A stretch of 64,000 nt of DNA from positions 149,924-213,923 of the forward strand of contig NZ_BDAC01000009.1 in assembly GCF_002091635.1 (NCBI RefSeq), written 5' to 3'. The position numbers and the translations under genes were made by a program. The notes below the pieces were generated by a model that worked only from the letters and a program-made list of their open reading frames with translations, did no database searches and was not told the origin of the DNA. The stretch is from Pseudomonas indica NBRC 103045 (GTDB lineage Bacteria > Pseudomonadota > Gammaproteobacteria > Pseudomonadales > Pseudomonadaceae). This document shows, piece after piece, positions 1 through 9,439 of the stretch (positions are counted from its first letter, which is position 1; each line of letters starts with the position of its first letter).

Positions 1-749
1 AAGCCGGCGAGCTTGGCCATGTGTCCGGAATTACCGGCGGTGACCACGCCGACGCGCTTGGCGCCGATGAAACCGCGCGTGGTCTCGACGCCGATCACGG
101 CGCCGTCCTGCTTGCGGAAGCCGATCACTTCGGTCTGCTGGATCAGGTCGACACCGGCGGCATCGGCGGCGCGGGCATAGCCCCAGGCCACCGCGTCGTG
201 ACGGGCGACGCCACCGCGACGCTGGACGGTCGCGCCCATGATCGGGTAGCGGGTGTTCTTGCTGCAGTCCAGGTAAGGAATCTCGGCGGCCACCTGCTCG
301 GCATTGAGCAGTTCGCCGTCGATGCCGTTGAGGCGGTTGGCACTCACCCGGCGCTCGGAATCGCGCATGTCCTGCAGGGTGTGGCAGAGGTTGTAGACCC
401 CGCGCGGCGAGTACATGACGTTGTAGTTGATGTCCTGGGACAGGCCTTCCCACAGCTTCATGGCGTGTTCGTACAGTTGCGCCGACTCGTCCCACAGGTA
501 GTTGGAGCGGACGATGGTGGTGTTGCGCGCGGTGTTGCCGCCGCCCAGCCAGCCCTTCTCCACCACGGCGACGTTCTTCACGCCGAATTCCTTGGCCAGG
601 TAATAGGCCGTGGCCAGGCCATGGCCGCCGCCGCCGACGATGACCACGTCGTAGACCGGCTTCGGCGTGGGATTGCGCCACATGCGCTGCCAATTCTCAT
701 GGTGGCTGAGCGAGTGCTTGAACAGGCCGAAGCCGGAATAACGTTGCAT
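1..749 (-). CDS. soxB: Sarcosine oxidase beta subunit, 5' part only (C-terminus beyond the left edge)
   Basis: This is the large FAD-binding subunit of heterotetrameric sarcosine oxidase, which oxidises sarcosine to glycine with formaldehyde or methylene-THF and H2O2. About 249 N-terminal residues are visible. They begin MQRYSGFGLF at a clear ATG and contain the dinucleotide-binding glycine run GGGGHG near residues 39-44. Further on comes the GGNTARNTTIVRSNY region typical of SoxB, followed by the GGVARHDAVAWGYARAA stretch of DadA/SoxB-type oxidoreductases. It lies 71 bp downstream of glyA on the same strand, which is the glyA-soxBDAG operon order of pseudomonads. The frame is open to the window edge. 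Identity is confident; completeness cannot be judged. Confidence 0.93.
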   Translation of the reverse strand, partial: MQRYSGFGLFKHSLSHHENWQRMWRNPTPKPVYDVVIVGGGGHGLATAYYLAKEFGVKNVAVVEKGWLGGGNTARNTTIVRSNYLWDESAQLYEHAMKLWEGLSQDINYNVMYSPRGVYNLCHTLQDMRDSERRVSANRLNGIDGELLNAEQVAAEIPYLDCSKNTRYPIMGATVQRRGGVARHDAVAWGYARAADAAGVDLIQQTEVIGFRKQDGAVIGVETTRGFIGAKRVGVVTAGNSGHMAKLAG

Positions 750-770
750 CTGTAGGCTCCTGGTTTCATT

Positions 771-810
771 CCCCTCCCCCGCTTACGGGAGAGGGTCCGG
801 GGGAGAGGGT
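771..810. repeat. CCCTC/GAGGG palindromic intergenic repeat (variant copy)
   Basis: A C-rich run followed by two GGGAGAGGG-type arms lies between glyA and soxB. It resembles the 38-bp CCCTCTCCCC repeat found at about ten other intergenic places in this window, but it is more diverged. It could form a hairpin in the glyA-soxB transcript. Confidence 0.5.
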
Positions 811-820
811 CGCTTGCTGC

Positions 821-2074
<1,254 letters not shown>

Positions 2075-2239
2075 CGCGGGTCTCCCGGCGCTGGCACGCG
2101 TATCAATGAGGGGTTGTCCTTGGAGGCGATGGTATGGCCGGGCCTACGCAGCGGTATGCCTGGGGACGCCACGGGAGAATGCGTTTGCGACATGGGGCGT
2201 CGCCGATGGACAACCACGGTCCCGCGCCGGTTTATCCCC

Positions 2240-3004
2240 TCAGCGGACCAGCCATTCGCGCAGCCCCCAGAGCGCCAGGAAATGCCCGGGATAGAGCAGG
2301 TACGCCCAGCGTCGCATGGGCGGTACCGGGAAGCGTGGCGGATGACGCAACAACCACAAACCGATGAAAGGCGCGACGAAACAGGTAGCGATCACCAGCC
2401 AGGCGAACGGTTGCAGGGCCCATGCCCGGGCGTAGATTTCCCACCAATAGTTCGCCGCCAGGCAGATCACCCCGGGCAGCAGTTTCCAGCCCTCGCCACG
2501 CAGCGCCAGCAGGAAGGCGGCGGGCAGCACCGCGCCGAAGAGGCCGAACATCAGGTCTTCGTGGAGCCACGCGGCGAGCAGCAAGGCAGCCAGCCCCAGG
2601 CCCCGGTCCAGCCGCCCGGGCCGCGCCATGGCATTGGCGATCAGCATGCCGAGGGCGAGGGTCGGCAGCACATTGAGACTTCCCGGCCACTCCACCAGCA
2701 ACCGATAGGGGAATTCGGACAGCACGGCGAAGGCCAGCAGCCAGCCCAGGTAGCGCACGCGGAGCGGAGAATGCCCCGGTACTACCGGACGCGCGACGTT
2801 CACCGCGATGGCCAGGCAGAAGAAGGGAAACGCCAGCCGCCCGGGGACATAAAGAAATGCGGTCTCGAACCAGACATGGCGCAAGTGGTCCAGCACCATG
2901 CTGAGCATGGCCAGCCACTTGATCAGGTCGAGTGCCGCATCGCGCGGCAGGGAAACGGCCCGCTCCGGGCAGGCCGTCAGGTCGGAAACGTCGTGCTGCA
3001 GCAT
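2240..3004 (-). CDS. TraX family integral membrane protein
   Basis: A protein of 254 aa with about eight hydrophobic segments. An N-terminal LDLIKWLAMLSMVLDHLRH motif and a following R-L-AFPFFCLAIA segment are the signature of the TraX family (named for F-pilin N-acetylation, probably membrane acyltransferases). I chose the ATG at 3004 (MLQHDVSDL). The upstream in-frame extension is Arg-rich, has no hydrophobic segment and looks like non-coding DNA. The gene sits alone between glyA and a small secreted protein on the same strand. No pilus genes are nearby, so the substrate is unknown. Confidence 0.75.
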   Translation of the reverse strand: MLQHDVSDLTACPERAVSLPRDAALDLIKWLAMLSMVLDHLRHVWFETAFLYVPGRLAFPFFCLAIAVNVARPVVPGHSPLRVRYLGWLLAFAVLSEFPYRLLVEWPGSLNVLPTLALGMLIANAMARPGRLDRGLGLAALLLAAWLHEDLMFGLFGAVLPAAFLLALRGEGWKLLPGVICLAANYWWEIYARAWALQPFAWLVIATCFVAPFIGLWLLRHPPRFPVPPMRRWAYLLYPGHFLALWGLREWLVR

Positions 3005-3119
3005 GGCTCCGCCGTGTCGAAGGCTATCGCGGCAGCATAGTCGCATCCGCCGGCCCGCGGGGCGCGCACGGCAAGTCTGCCGGCTTCCCTGACGGGCCCG
3101 GCTGGCCATGCGGCACGCA

Positions 3120-3422
3120 TTACTCCTGGTTCAGCTCACTCAGGCAACTGCTCGAGGCACTGACCAGGCGCTGCTGCATCTGCGGCGTGATGCCCGTCTT
3201 GCTGTGCAGCTCTTCCATCTCGGCTTCGCTGAACTCATCGCTGACCTTGTCGGCAGCGCATTCGCAATAGTCCTTCGCAGCGTCCTCGCCATGGGTGGAC
3301 TTGGAACTGGCCACGCACTCCTTGATGAAATCCGCCTTGCCACCGGCGGGCCAGTCGGCAGCAGCCGCCGGCAGGGTGACGGCCAGGGAGGCGAACAGGG
3401 CGAGCAGAGGGTGATAGCGCAT
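3120..3422 (-). CDS. Small periplasmic protein with conserved cysteines
   Basis: A protein of 100 aa with a clear Sec signal peptide (MRYHPLLALFASLAVTLPAAAA, cleavage after about residue 21). The mature part is acidic and helical, with four cysteines in the pattern C-x(15)-C-x-C ... C, which suggests disulfides. A good Shine-Dalgarno (AAGGAGTG) precedes the ATG. It resembles hypothetical proteins commonly found near ltaE/glyA in pseudomonads. I recognise no enzymatic motif and its function is unknown. Confidence 0.75.
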   Translation of the reverse strand: MRYHPLLALFASLAVTLPAAAADWPAGGKADFIKECVASSKSTHGEDAAKDYCECAADKVSDEFSEAEMEELHSKTGITPQMQQRLVSASSSCLSELNQE

Positions 3423-3516
3423 GGGAACACTCCTTTTCGAAAGGCGGCGACAAGCCGAACGCTTGTGCCCTTAGTTCTGAAACCAGAATAGCGGCTGGAG
3501 TTCCTCGACAAGCCTG

Positions 3517-3700
3517 ACGGTTTACACACAGCCACGGTGGACAGCCCTGTGGACAAGCTGTCGACACCTCGCTACGGCCCGCAACCCGGGGCGTGCGCCG
3601 CGAAGCGAGCGTTTTATGAACGATTTCAACGGCTTGCCGCTTCGGCTTTCGCACAGAAGTACCGCGCTGTGCATAACCTGTGCGCTCCCGCCGCCAGCCC
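3517..3700 (+). repeat. TGTGGA-rich dispersed intergenic element, copy A
   Basis: The left block carries CACAGCC, GTGGACAGCC and TGTGGACAAGCTGT. About 80 bp of variable sequence follow, then a conserved GTTTTATGAACGATTTCAA segment and a right block with CACAGAAG and GTGCATAACCTGTG. The same order of blocks recurs at 5437, 6049 and (inverted) 9440. The two blocks resemble DnaA-box-like TGTGGA motifs. Together with flanking sequence this copy fills the 434-bp gap between the small secreted gene and ltaE. Confidence 0.65.
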
Positions 3701-3856
3701 AGGCAGTCCGCAGCCTGCGGAAGAATGTCCACTTTTCGTCCAGGGAATGGGCTGCAACAAGATGTCGCTTGCACTCACTCGCCCGGCCCGGGCTTGGCGT
3801 AAAGTACGGCCATCCGCCCGACCGCGACGGCGGGCGACCGAAACAAGGAATCAGGC

Positions 3857-4906
3857 ATGACAGACCCGACCCAACAGTTCGCCAGCGACAACTACTCCGG
3901 CATCTGCCCGGAAGCCTGGGCCGCGATGGCCGAAGCCAACCACGGCCACGAACGCGCCTACGGCGAGGACCAATGGACCGCCCGCGCCGCCGACCACTTC
4001 CGTCGGTTGTTCGAGACCGACTGCGAAGTCTTCTTCGCCTTCAACGGTACCGCCGCCAATTCCCTGGCCCTGTCCGCCTTGTGCCAGAGCTATCACAGCG
4101 TGATCTGCTCGGAGACCGCCCACGTCGAGACCGACGAATGCGGCGCCCCGGAATTCTTCTCCAATGGCTCCAAGCTGCTGCTGGCCGCCACCCAGGCCGG
4201 CAAACTGACACCCGCGGCGGTGCGCGAGGTGGCACTCAAGCGCCAGGACATCCACTACCCGAAACCCCGTGTGGTGACCCTCACCCAAGCCACCGAGGTG
4301 GGCACCGTCTACCGTCCCGACGAAATCCGCGCGATCAGCGAGACCTGCCGCGAACTCGGCCTGAACCTGCACATGGACGGCGCCCGTTTCGCCAACGCCT
4401 GCGCCTTCCTCGGCTGCTCGCCGGCGGAGTTGAGCTGGAAGGCCGGCGTCGACGTGCTCTGCTTCGGCGGCACCAAGAACGGCATGGCAGTGGGCGAGGC
4501 GATCCTGTTCTTCAACAAGGCCCTGGCCGAAGACTTCGACTACCGCTGCAAGCAGGCCGGCCAACTGGCCTCGAAGATGCGCTTCCTCTCCGCGCCCTGG
4601 GTCGGCCTGCTGCAGGACGACGCCTGGCTGCACTACGCCGACCACGCCAACCGCTGCGCCCGCCTGCTCGCCGAGCGGGTCGCGGGCATCCCCGGCGTGA
4701 GCCTGATGTTCCCGGTGGAAGCCAACGGCGTGTTCCTGCAACTCTCCGAACCCGCCATCGAAGCCCTGCGCGTCCGCGGCTGGCGCTTCTACACCTTCAT
4801 CGGCAACGGCGGCGCGCGCTTCATGTGCTCCTGGGACACCCAGGCCGAGCGCGTCGAGCAACTGGCGGCGGATATACGCGACGTGATGACGGCCGCTCAC
4901 GGCTGA
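3857..4906 (+). CDS. ltaE: Low-specificity L-threonine aldolase
   Basis: A protein of 349 aa, fold-type I PLP enzyme, cleaving L-threonine/allo-threonine to glycine and acetaldehyde. The PLP lysine is in CFGGTKNG at about residue 207. HMDGARFANA, with the PLP-binding aspartate, lies about 30 residues before it. The N-terminal FASDNYSGICPEAWAAM is typical of the pseudomonad enzyme. The ATG is preceded by AAGGAA. Its position beside glyA and the gbc genes links it to the glycine pool. It reads opposite to the glyA operon and appears monocistronic. Confidence 0.93.
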   Translation: MTDPTQQFASDNYSGICPEAWAAMAEANHGHERAYGEDQWTARAADHFRRLFETDCEVFFAFNGTAANSLALSALCQSYHSVICSETAHVETDECGAPEFFSNGSKLLLAATQAGKLTPAAVREVALKRQDIHYPKPRVVTLTQATEVGTVYRPDEIRAISETCRELGLNLHMDGARFANACAFLGCSPAELSWKAGVDVLCFGGTKNGMAVGEAILFFNKALAEDFDYRCKQAGQLASKMRFLSAPWVGLLQDDAWLHYADHANRCARLLAERVAGIPGVSLMFPVEANGVFLQLSEPAIEALRVRGWRFYTFIGNGGARFMCSWDTQAERVEQLAADIRDVMTAAHG

Positions 4907-4945
4907 GGCGCCTCCGGCCGGAGGGCATGGCGGCATACGGCGGCC

Positions 4946-5104
4946 GGCCTGCTCTGGGGCGTGGCACTGGCCTGGACCACCCGCTTCGGGCTGGTCGAAG
5001 AGACCCCGACGATCAAGGCCTATATTGAAAGGGTGAACACGCGCCCCGCCGTCATCCGTGCCAGATCCCGGGACGCCGAACTGGCCGCCGGCCAGGAGGG
5101 CTGA
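4946..5104 (+). pseudogene. Remnant of a glutathione S-transferase C-terminus
   Basis: In one frame these bases read GLLWGVALAWTTRFGL, then VEETPTIKAYIERVN, TRPAVIRARSRDAE and LAAGQEG followed by a stop. This matches the final helices of bacterial GSTs (a LAW-T-FG-(L/M) helix, a P-(I/F)-x-x-Y-(V/I)-x-R segment, then RPA-x-x-RA). No start codon, thioredoxin-like N-domain or intact upstream frame exists, because ltaE ends only 40 bp before. It appears to be the tail of a gene whose first three quarters were deleted. The match is made by eye against the family pattern. Confidence 0.65.
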
Positions 5105-5203
5105 CCGCCCGCCTCCGCGTCCGGTGCACGCAGCGCCTTCCGATGGTCGGTGCTGCGATGCCGACCCGGTGACGGTCTAACCGGAAAACCCAAGGAGGCC
5201 GCC

Positions 5204-5413
5204 ATGTCTTTCGACCAGAATGCATTCCAGACCCTGCTCCGCCAGGCCCGCGAACACGCCGACAACGCCGCCGCGCAGAACGATCCCCTGCTTTACCGCG
5301 ACGCCTTCCTGGCCACTTTGCAGGCCTTGGAAATGGTCGCCGGGGAAGCGGGTGGCTGGCGTGAAATGGTGGTGAGGGCAACCGAGGAGTACATGGGCGA
5401 CGAGGGCATCTGA
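5204..5413 (+). CDS. Small hypothetical protein
   Basis: A 69-aa soluble, mostly helical, acidic protein beginning MSFDQNAFQTLLRQARE. A near-perfect AAGGAGG Shine-Dalgarno lies 5 bp before the ATG at 5204, which decides this start over longer in-frame extensions. There is no signal peptide or membrane segment. I do not recognise the family. It directly follows the GST remnant and precedes a TGTGGA repeat copy. Confidence 0.65.
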   Translation: MSFDQNAFQTLLRQAREHADNAAAQNDPLLYRDAFLATLQALEMVAGEAGGWREMVVRATEEYMGDEGI

Positions 5414-5436
5414 TCCGCTCGTATCCGCCGGGCTTA

Positions 5437-5616
5437 CTCACAGCCGGCGTGGATGACTCTGTGGACAAGCTGTTCGCCCCCGGCTACAGCCCAGACGCCA
5501 CGCCAGCCCTGGCGATCCGGCGATTTATTGAGCTATTTCAAGGGTTTGAGCAGCAGCTTGCGCACAGAAGCTGTGCAGCAGCCTGTGGAAAAGCTGTGCG
5601 GACACGGGGGCAACCC
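5437..5616 (+). repeat. TGTGGA-rich dispersed intergenic element, copy B
   Basis: The same architecture as the copy at 3517. CACAGCC, GTGGATGACT and CTGTGGACAAGCTGTTC form the left block. A middle segment ATTTATTGAGCTATTTCAA aligns with the middle segments of the other copies. The right block is GCGCACAGAAGCTGTGC, then CCTGTGGAAAAGCTGTGC. It lies between two convergent small genes. Confidence 0.65.
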
Positions 5617-5681
5617 ACGAGCGGCGGGCCCTGGAGAAGGTTGGTCGTTTCCTGCGCAGTGCAGCGAGCCGCGGCTCTGAC

Positions 5682-5981
5682 TCACGGCCGGCGTCCGCGC
5701 TCTTCTTCATTCGGCTGCGTCCGGGGCGTGGCGTCGCGCTCCAGCCGCTCCCGCAACAGCGGCAGGGATTCCTGGCGCATGTTTTCCTTCGGCCTGGGCA
5801 GGTTGCGGTTGCCGCCGTCGTTGATCAGCGGCAACCGGTCCGCCGGCGGACGCGGTGTGATGGGTGCCGGCTGGCCATAGGGTTGCGGTGTCGGCGTGCC
5901 GGGAGAGCCGGGCGGGCGCTCCTGGGCGACCACCAGCGGCGTGCACAGAACCAGGGCGAGGCAGGCGGCGGGCGCTTTCAT
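5682..5981 (-). CDS. Small proline-rich exported protein
   Basis: A protein of 99 aa. Signal peptide MKAPAACLALVLCTPLVVAQ is followed by a proline/glycine-rich stretch (ERPPGSPGTPTPQPYGQ) and then a charged tail (RQESLPLLRERLERDA) ending in an Arg/Glu-rich segment. The ATG at 5981 is preceded by an AGGAGGA Shine-Dalgarno and starts exactly at the signal peptide, so the longer in-frame extension is rejected. It is likely periplasmic. Function is unknown and I recognise no domain. Confidence 0.7.
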   Translation of the reverse strand: MKAPAACLALVLCTPLVVAQERPPGSPGTPTPQPYGQPAPITPRPPADRLPLINDGGNRNLPRPKENMRQESLPLLRERLERDATPRTQPNEEERGRRP

Positions 5982-6048
5982 CGTTCCTCCTGGGAGACGG
6001 TCCTGTCCTATTGGACCGCCGTTCCCCCGCAAGGCTCAACCCGGCGTT

Positions 6049-6224
6049 ATCCCCATGAACGGTGGATCAACCTGTGGACAGGCTGTAGACACATCGCCCA
6101 GGCCCGGAGCCCCCACCGTTTCTGGAGGATGGACGTTTTTCGAACGAATTCAGCCAGTTACGGCGACAGCTTGCCCACAGAAGCTGTGCAAAGCCTTGTG
6201 GGCAACCTGTGCAAGGAGGGCTGC
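6049..6224 (+). repeat. TGTGGA-rich dispersed intergenic element, copy C
   Basis: The left block is GTTATCCCC, GTGGATCAACCTGTGGACAG, then GCTGTAGACAC. The middle is GTTTTTCGAACGAATTCAG. The right block is GCCCACAGAAGCTGTGC, then CTTGTGGGCAACCTGTGC. It has the same order and spacing as copies A and B and lies between the proline-rich exported gene and the 3' end of gbcB. Confidence 0.65.
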
Positions 6225-6279
6225 AGGCCTTTCCGTGTGCGGCCCGCAGCGTAGTGGTGGTTTTACGCTCTGTACGTTT

Positions 6280-7380
6280 TCAATAGTCGATGCTGACATC
6301 GCCCTTAGGCACACTGCAGCAGGACAGGATGTAGCCCTCGGCCACATCCTCGTCGGTGATCCCGCCGTTGTGCTCCATGTCGACGTCGCCGGAGGTCTTC
6401 ATCACCTTGCAGGTGCCGCAGATACCCATGCCGCAGGCCTTCGGGATATGCAGACCGAGCTTGGCGGCGGCGGCATGCACGGTCTCGCCGGGCGCCACGC
6501 GGATGCTCTTGCCGGTGCTGGTGAAGGACACCTGGTGCAGGTCGCCCGCCGGAATTTCCGGCGCCTCGGCGGCTTCGGCGGCCAGTTCCCTGACCTCTTC
6601 GCTCACGTCGGCCGGCGTCGCCCCGAAGGATTCCTCGTGGTAGCGCTTCATGTCGAAGCCATTGGCTTCCAGCAGGCGCTTGACGGCATTCATGTAGGGC
6701 GTCGGGCCGCAGCAGAAGATCTCCCGTTCCTTGAAGTCCGGCGCGATCAGCTCCAGCATCGGCTGGCTCAGGTAGCCGCGGTAGCCGGACCAGGTTTCGC
6801 CGATCTCGTAGCGCTCGCAGATCAGGTGCAGCTTGAAGTTGTTGATGCGCGAGGCCATGTGGCGCAGCTCGCGGTGATAGATGATGTCCTTCGGCGTGCG
6901 GGCGCTGTGGACGAACACCATGTCCACGTTGCCGTTGGTGTCGAAGAACCAGCGCGCCATGGACATCACCGGGGTGATGCCGACGCCGCCGCTGAGGAAC
7001 AGCACCTTGTCCGCCGGGAAATCGATGGCGTTGAACAGCCCCACCGGCCCGTGCACCGGCAGCATGTCGCCCTCGTTGAGGTTGTCGTGCAGCCAGTTGG
7101 AAACCTTGCCGCCCGGCACGCGCTTGATGGTGATGGAGAAGCTGTAGGGCACCGACGGCGAGCTGGAGATGGTGTAGGAGCGCATGATCGGCTGCCCCTC
7201 GATCTCCAGCTCCAGGGTGACGAACTGACCGGGCTTGAAGAAGAACAGGATCGGCTGGTCGGCCATGAAACAGAAGGTGCGCACGTCCCAGGTTTCCTGG
7301 ATCACCTTGACGCAGCGCACCAGATGGCGGCCGTTGGTCCAGGTCTGGGTGTTGACCGGGTTGAGGAAGCTGTTCGACAT
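6280..7380 (-). CDS. gbcB: Glycine betaine monooxygenase reductase subunit
   Basis: A protein of 366 aa that passes electrons from NAD(P)H to the Rieske oxygenase GbcA for glycine betaine demethylation to dimethylglycine. The N-terminal FAD domain contains RSYTISSSP. The nucleotide-binding domain has GGVGITPVMSMARW. The C-terminus is a plant-type [2Fe-2S] ferredoxin (CGMGICGTCKV, with the fourth ligand in the LSCCSVPKGD region). The start at 7380 (MSNSFLNPVN) is preceded by GGAGTC, and the length is the one I recall for P. aeruginosa GbcB. It is divergent from gbcA across a 342-bp promoter region. Confidence 0.95.
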   Translation of the reverse strand: MSNSFLNPVNTQTWTNGRHLVRCVKVIQETWDVRTFCFMADQPILFFFKPGQFVTLELEIEGQPIMRSYTISSSPSVPYSFSITIKRVPGGKVSNWLHDNLNEGDMLPVHGPVGLFNAIDFPADKVLFLSGGVGITPVMSMARWFFDTNGNVDMVFVHSARTPKDIIYHRELRHMASRINNFKLHLICERYEIGETWSGYRGYLSQPMLELIAPDFKEREIFCCGPTPYMNAVKRLLEANGFDMKRYHEESFGATPADVSEEVRELAAEAAEAPEIPAGDLHQVSFTSTGKSIRVAPGETVHAAAAKLGLHIPKACGMGICGTCKVMKTSGDVDMEHNGGITDEDVAEGYILSCCSVPKGDVSIDY

Positions 7381-7464
7381 GGCATGACTCCGCGCACAAC
7401 GGCCGTCTATTCGGCCTCTTGTGGTGAATTCTGCGCAGAGACCAGTCACCTCCGTTTACCTGTT

Positions 7465-7490
7465 CGCGACATCCACATGCTTATCGCGAC
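7465..7490 (+). promoter_or_regulatory. Candidate AraC-type direct-repeat operator between gbcB and gbcA
   Basis: CGCGAC occurs at 7465 and again at 7485, 20 bp apart, about two helical turns, as expected for a dimer of an AraC-family activator. The first copy is part of CGCGACATCC. The site lies within the 342-bp divergent region, which otherwise shows no gene. GbdR is known to activate gbcA and gbcB; that it binds at exactly these bases is my inference. Confidence 0.4.
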
Positions 7491-7722
7491 CAGCCCCATG
7501 CCACCGGGGCTGCAGCGTCGGAAACGGATGCGGCCATGTCGCCCATGGACAAGGTTCCCACCCTCGCCGACCCCACACTCGATTCCAGCCGGACACCATA
7601 AGGTTTCAACGAGCGATCAGCCCACGCCGGATAACAAAGGGCCTGTTCGCCGCCTTGCGTAGCACACCGAACAAGCCATTTACGCGGCAGCCGCCCTGAC
7701 GGCCCGCCATGAGGAGTCAACG

Positions 7723-9015
7723 ATGAGCACTACCACCACCCTGAGCCTGGGCGACCCGCTGGAGCCGGCACGCAAAGCCACCGCCGAGATGCTGCAAACC
7801 CGCGATCACACTTTCTCCCTGCCGCAGCCGTTCTACAACGACGAGCGCCTGTTCCAGATCGACATGCAGGAGATCTTCCAGAAGGAATGGCTGATCGCCG
7901 GCATGACCTGCGAAATTCCGGCCAAGGGCAACTACCTGACCCTGCAGATCGGCGACAACCCGATCATCGTGATCCGCGGCGCCGAAGGGAAAATCCACGC
8001 TTTCCATAACGTCTGCCGCCACCGCGGTTCGCGCCTGTGCGTGAGCGACAAGGGCAAGGTGGCCAAGCTGGTCTGCCCCTATCACCAGTGGACCTACGAG
8101 CTGGACGGCCGCCTGCTGTTCGCCGGTACCGAGATGGGCGCCGACTTCGACATGAACCAGTACGGCCTCAAGCCGGTGAACTGCAAGAGCGCCGGCGGCT
8201 ACATCTTCGTCTCGCTGGCGGATGAGCCGCCGGCCATCGACGACTTCCTGCGTACGCTCGAGCACTATATGGAGCCGTACGACATGGAGAACACCAAGGT
8301 GGCGGTTTCCACCACGCTGATGGAAAAGGCCAACTGGAAGCTGGTGATCGAGAACAACCGCGAGTGCTACCACTGCAACGGTTCGCACCCCGAGCTGCTG
8401 AACACCCTGCTGGAGTGGGACGACGTCACCGACCCGCGCGCCGACCAGGCGTTCAAGGACCACGTGGCTGCCTCCGCCGCCGCCTGGGACGCGGAGAAGA
8501 TCCCTTACGCCCACGCCAGCTTCGGCCTGCGCAACCGCATCGTGCGCATGCCGCTGCTCAAGGGCACCGTGTCCATGACCATGGACGGCAAGCCCGGCAG
8601 CAAGAAGCTGATGGGCCGCATCCAGAACCCGGACCTGGGCTCCATGCGCATCCTCCACCTGCCGCACTCGTGGAACCACTGCATGGGCGACCATCTGATC
8701 AACTTCACCGTGTGGCCGATCAGCGCCCAGGAAACCATGGTCACCACCAAGTGGCTGGTGCACAAGGACGCGGTGGAAGGTGTCGACTACGACATCGCCC
8801 GCCTGCGCGAAGTCTGGGACGCCACCAACGACCAGGACCGTCGCCTCGCCGAAGAAAACCAGCGCGGCATCAACTCCACCGCCTACCAGCCGGGTCCGTA
8901 CTCGAAGACCTACGAGTTCGGCGTGATCAACTTCCTCGACTGGTACAGCGAGCGCATGCTCAACAACCTGGGCGTGGAAGAAGCCGCGCCGCAACTGCGC
9001 CAGGTCGGCGAATAA
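7723..9015 (+). CDS. gbcA: Glycine betaine monooxygenase, Rieske oxygenase subunit
   Basis: A 430-aa terminal oxygenase that demethylates glycine betaine to dimethylglycine. The Rieske cluster ligands are Cys98-x-His100 and Cys118-x2-His121. The mononuclear iron site is the E-N-N-x-E-C-Y-H-C-N-G-S-H segment, with His217 and His222. The length and the N-terminal EPARKATAEML are typical of GbcA. The start ATG is preceded by GAGGAG. A strong 11-bp GC hairpin follows the stop codon. It pairs with the reductase encoded divergently at 6280-7380. Confidence 0.96.
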   Translation: MSTTTTLSLGDPLEPARKATAEMLQTRDHTFSLPQPFYNDERLFQIDMQEIFQKEWLIAGMTCEIPAKGNYLTLQIGDNPIIVIRGAEGKIHAFHNVCRHRGSRLCVSDKGKVAKLVCPYHQWTYELDGRLLFAGTEMGADFDMNQYGLKPVNCKSAGGYIFVSLADEPPAIDDFLRTLEHYMEPYDMENTKVAVSTTLMEKANWKLVIENNRECYHCNGSHPELLNTLLEWDDVTDPRADQAFKDHVAASAAAWDAEKIPYAHASFGLRNRIVRMPLLKGTVSMTMDGKPGSKKLMGRIQNPDLGSMRILHLPHSWNHCMGDHLINFTVWPISAQETMVTTKWLVHKDAVEGVDYDIARLREVWDATNDQDRRLAEENQRGINSTAYQPGPYSKTYEFGVINFLDWYSERMLNNLGVEEAAPQLRQVGE

Positions 9016-9025
9016 GCCGCACACA

Positions 9026-9051
9026 CCCCCACCGACCCTGGTCGGTGGGGG
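9026..9051 (+). terminator. GC-rich hairpin after gbcA
   Basis: An eleven-base perfect stem, CCCCCACCGAC paired with GTCGGTGGGGG over a short loop, begins 10 bp after the gbcA stop. There is no U-run, so it may act as a 3'-end stabiliser or a weak terminator. Confidence 0.5.
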
Positions 9052-9064
9052 CGTATCGCTTCCC

Positions 9065-9136
9065 ATGTCCCTGACCCTCTGCTTTCTGATCCTCCTCGCC
9101 GGCTACGGCGTGCTGGCCTGCTCCCCTCGTCGCTGA
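9065..9136 (+). CDS. Possible 23-aa hydrophobic microprotein
   Basis: ATG at 9065 opens a 23-codon frame. It reads MSLTLCFLIL, then LAGYGVLACSPRR and a stop: one hydrophobic segment ending in a positively charged tail. It follows the hairpin after gbcA. There is no strong Shine-Dalgarno, so this may be chance. The hydrophobic-then-RR layout is what a single-pass membrane micropeptide would look like. Confidence 0.3.
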   Translation: MSLTLCFLILLAGYGVLACSPRR

Positions 9137-9205
9137 GCGACGCCACGGGTTGCGCCGGCCTCGATCCGGACTACACCTGTCAGGCAATCCCGCCGAGGCT
9201 TGCCC

Positions 9206-9394
9206 ATGACCCAATCTTCCCCGCCTGCCGATGCCGATCTGCCTGTCTGGTCCGTGGTACGCCTGGACGACAACGGCAACCGCTTTCTCGTCAGCGCCGG
9301 CCATACCTATGCCGACGCGCAAGCCATCGCCGACGACTTCCAGGCGAAGGGCCACAAGCAACTGTACGAAGTGAAGCGCCAGGAGCGGGACTGA
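9206..9394 (+). CDS. Small conserved-looking hypothetical protein
   Basis: A 62-aa soluble protein beginning MTQSSPPADADLPVWSVVRL. A beta-hairpin-like DDNGNRFLVSAG is followed by a helix (TYADAQAIADDFQAKG) and KQLYEVKRQ. The pattern resembles SPOR-like or other small beta-alpha-beta folds, but I cannot assign it. ATG at 9206 is preferred over the upstream TTG because CGAGG lies at a better distance. It is probably monocistronic. A TGTGGA repeat copy follows. Confidence 0.65.
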   Translation: MTQSSPPADADLPVWSVVRLDDNGNRFLVSAGHTYADAQAIADDFQAKGHKQLYEVKRQERD

Positions 9395-9439
9395 GCAGAA
9401 ATCGTCCACCGGCCCGTAACCGTTGCCAGGACGGGGATT

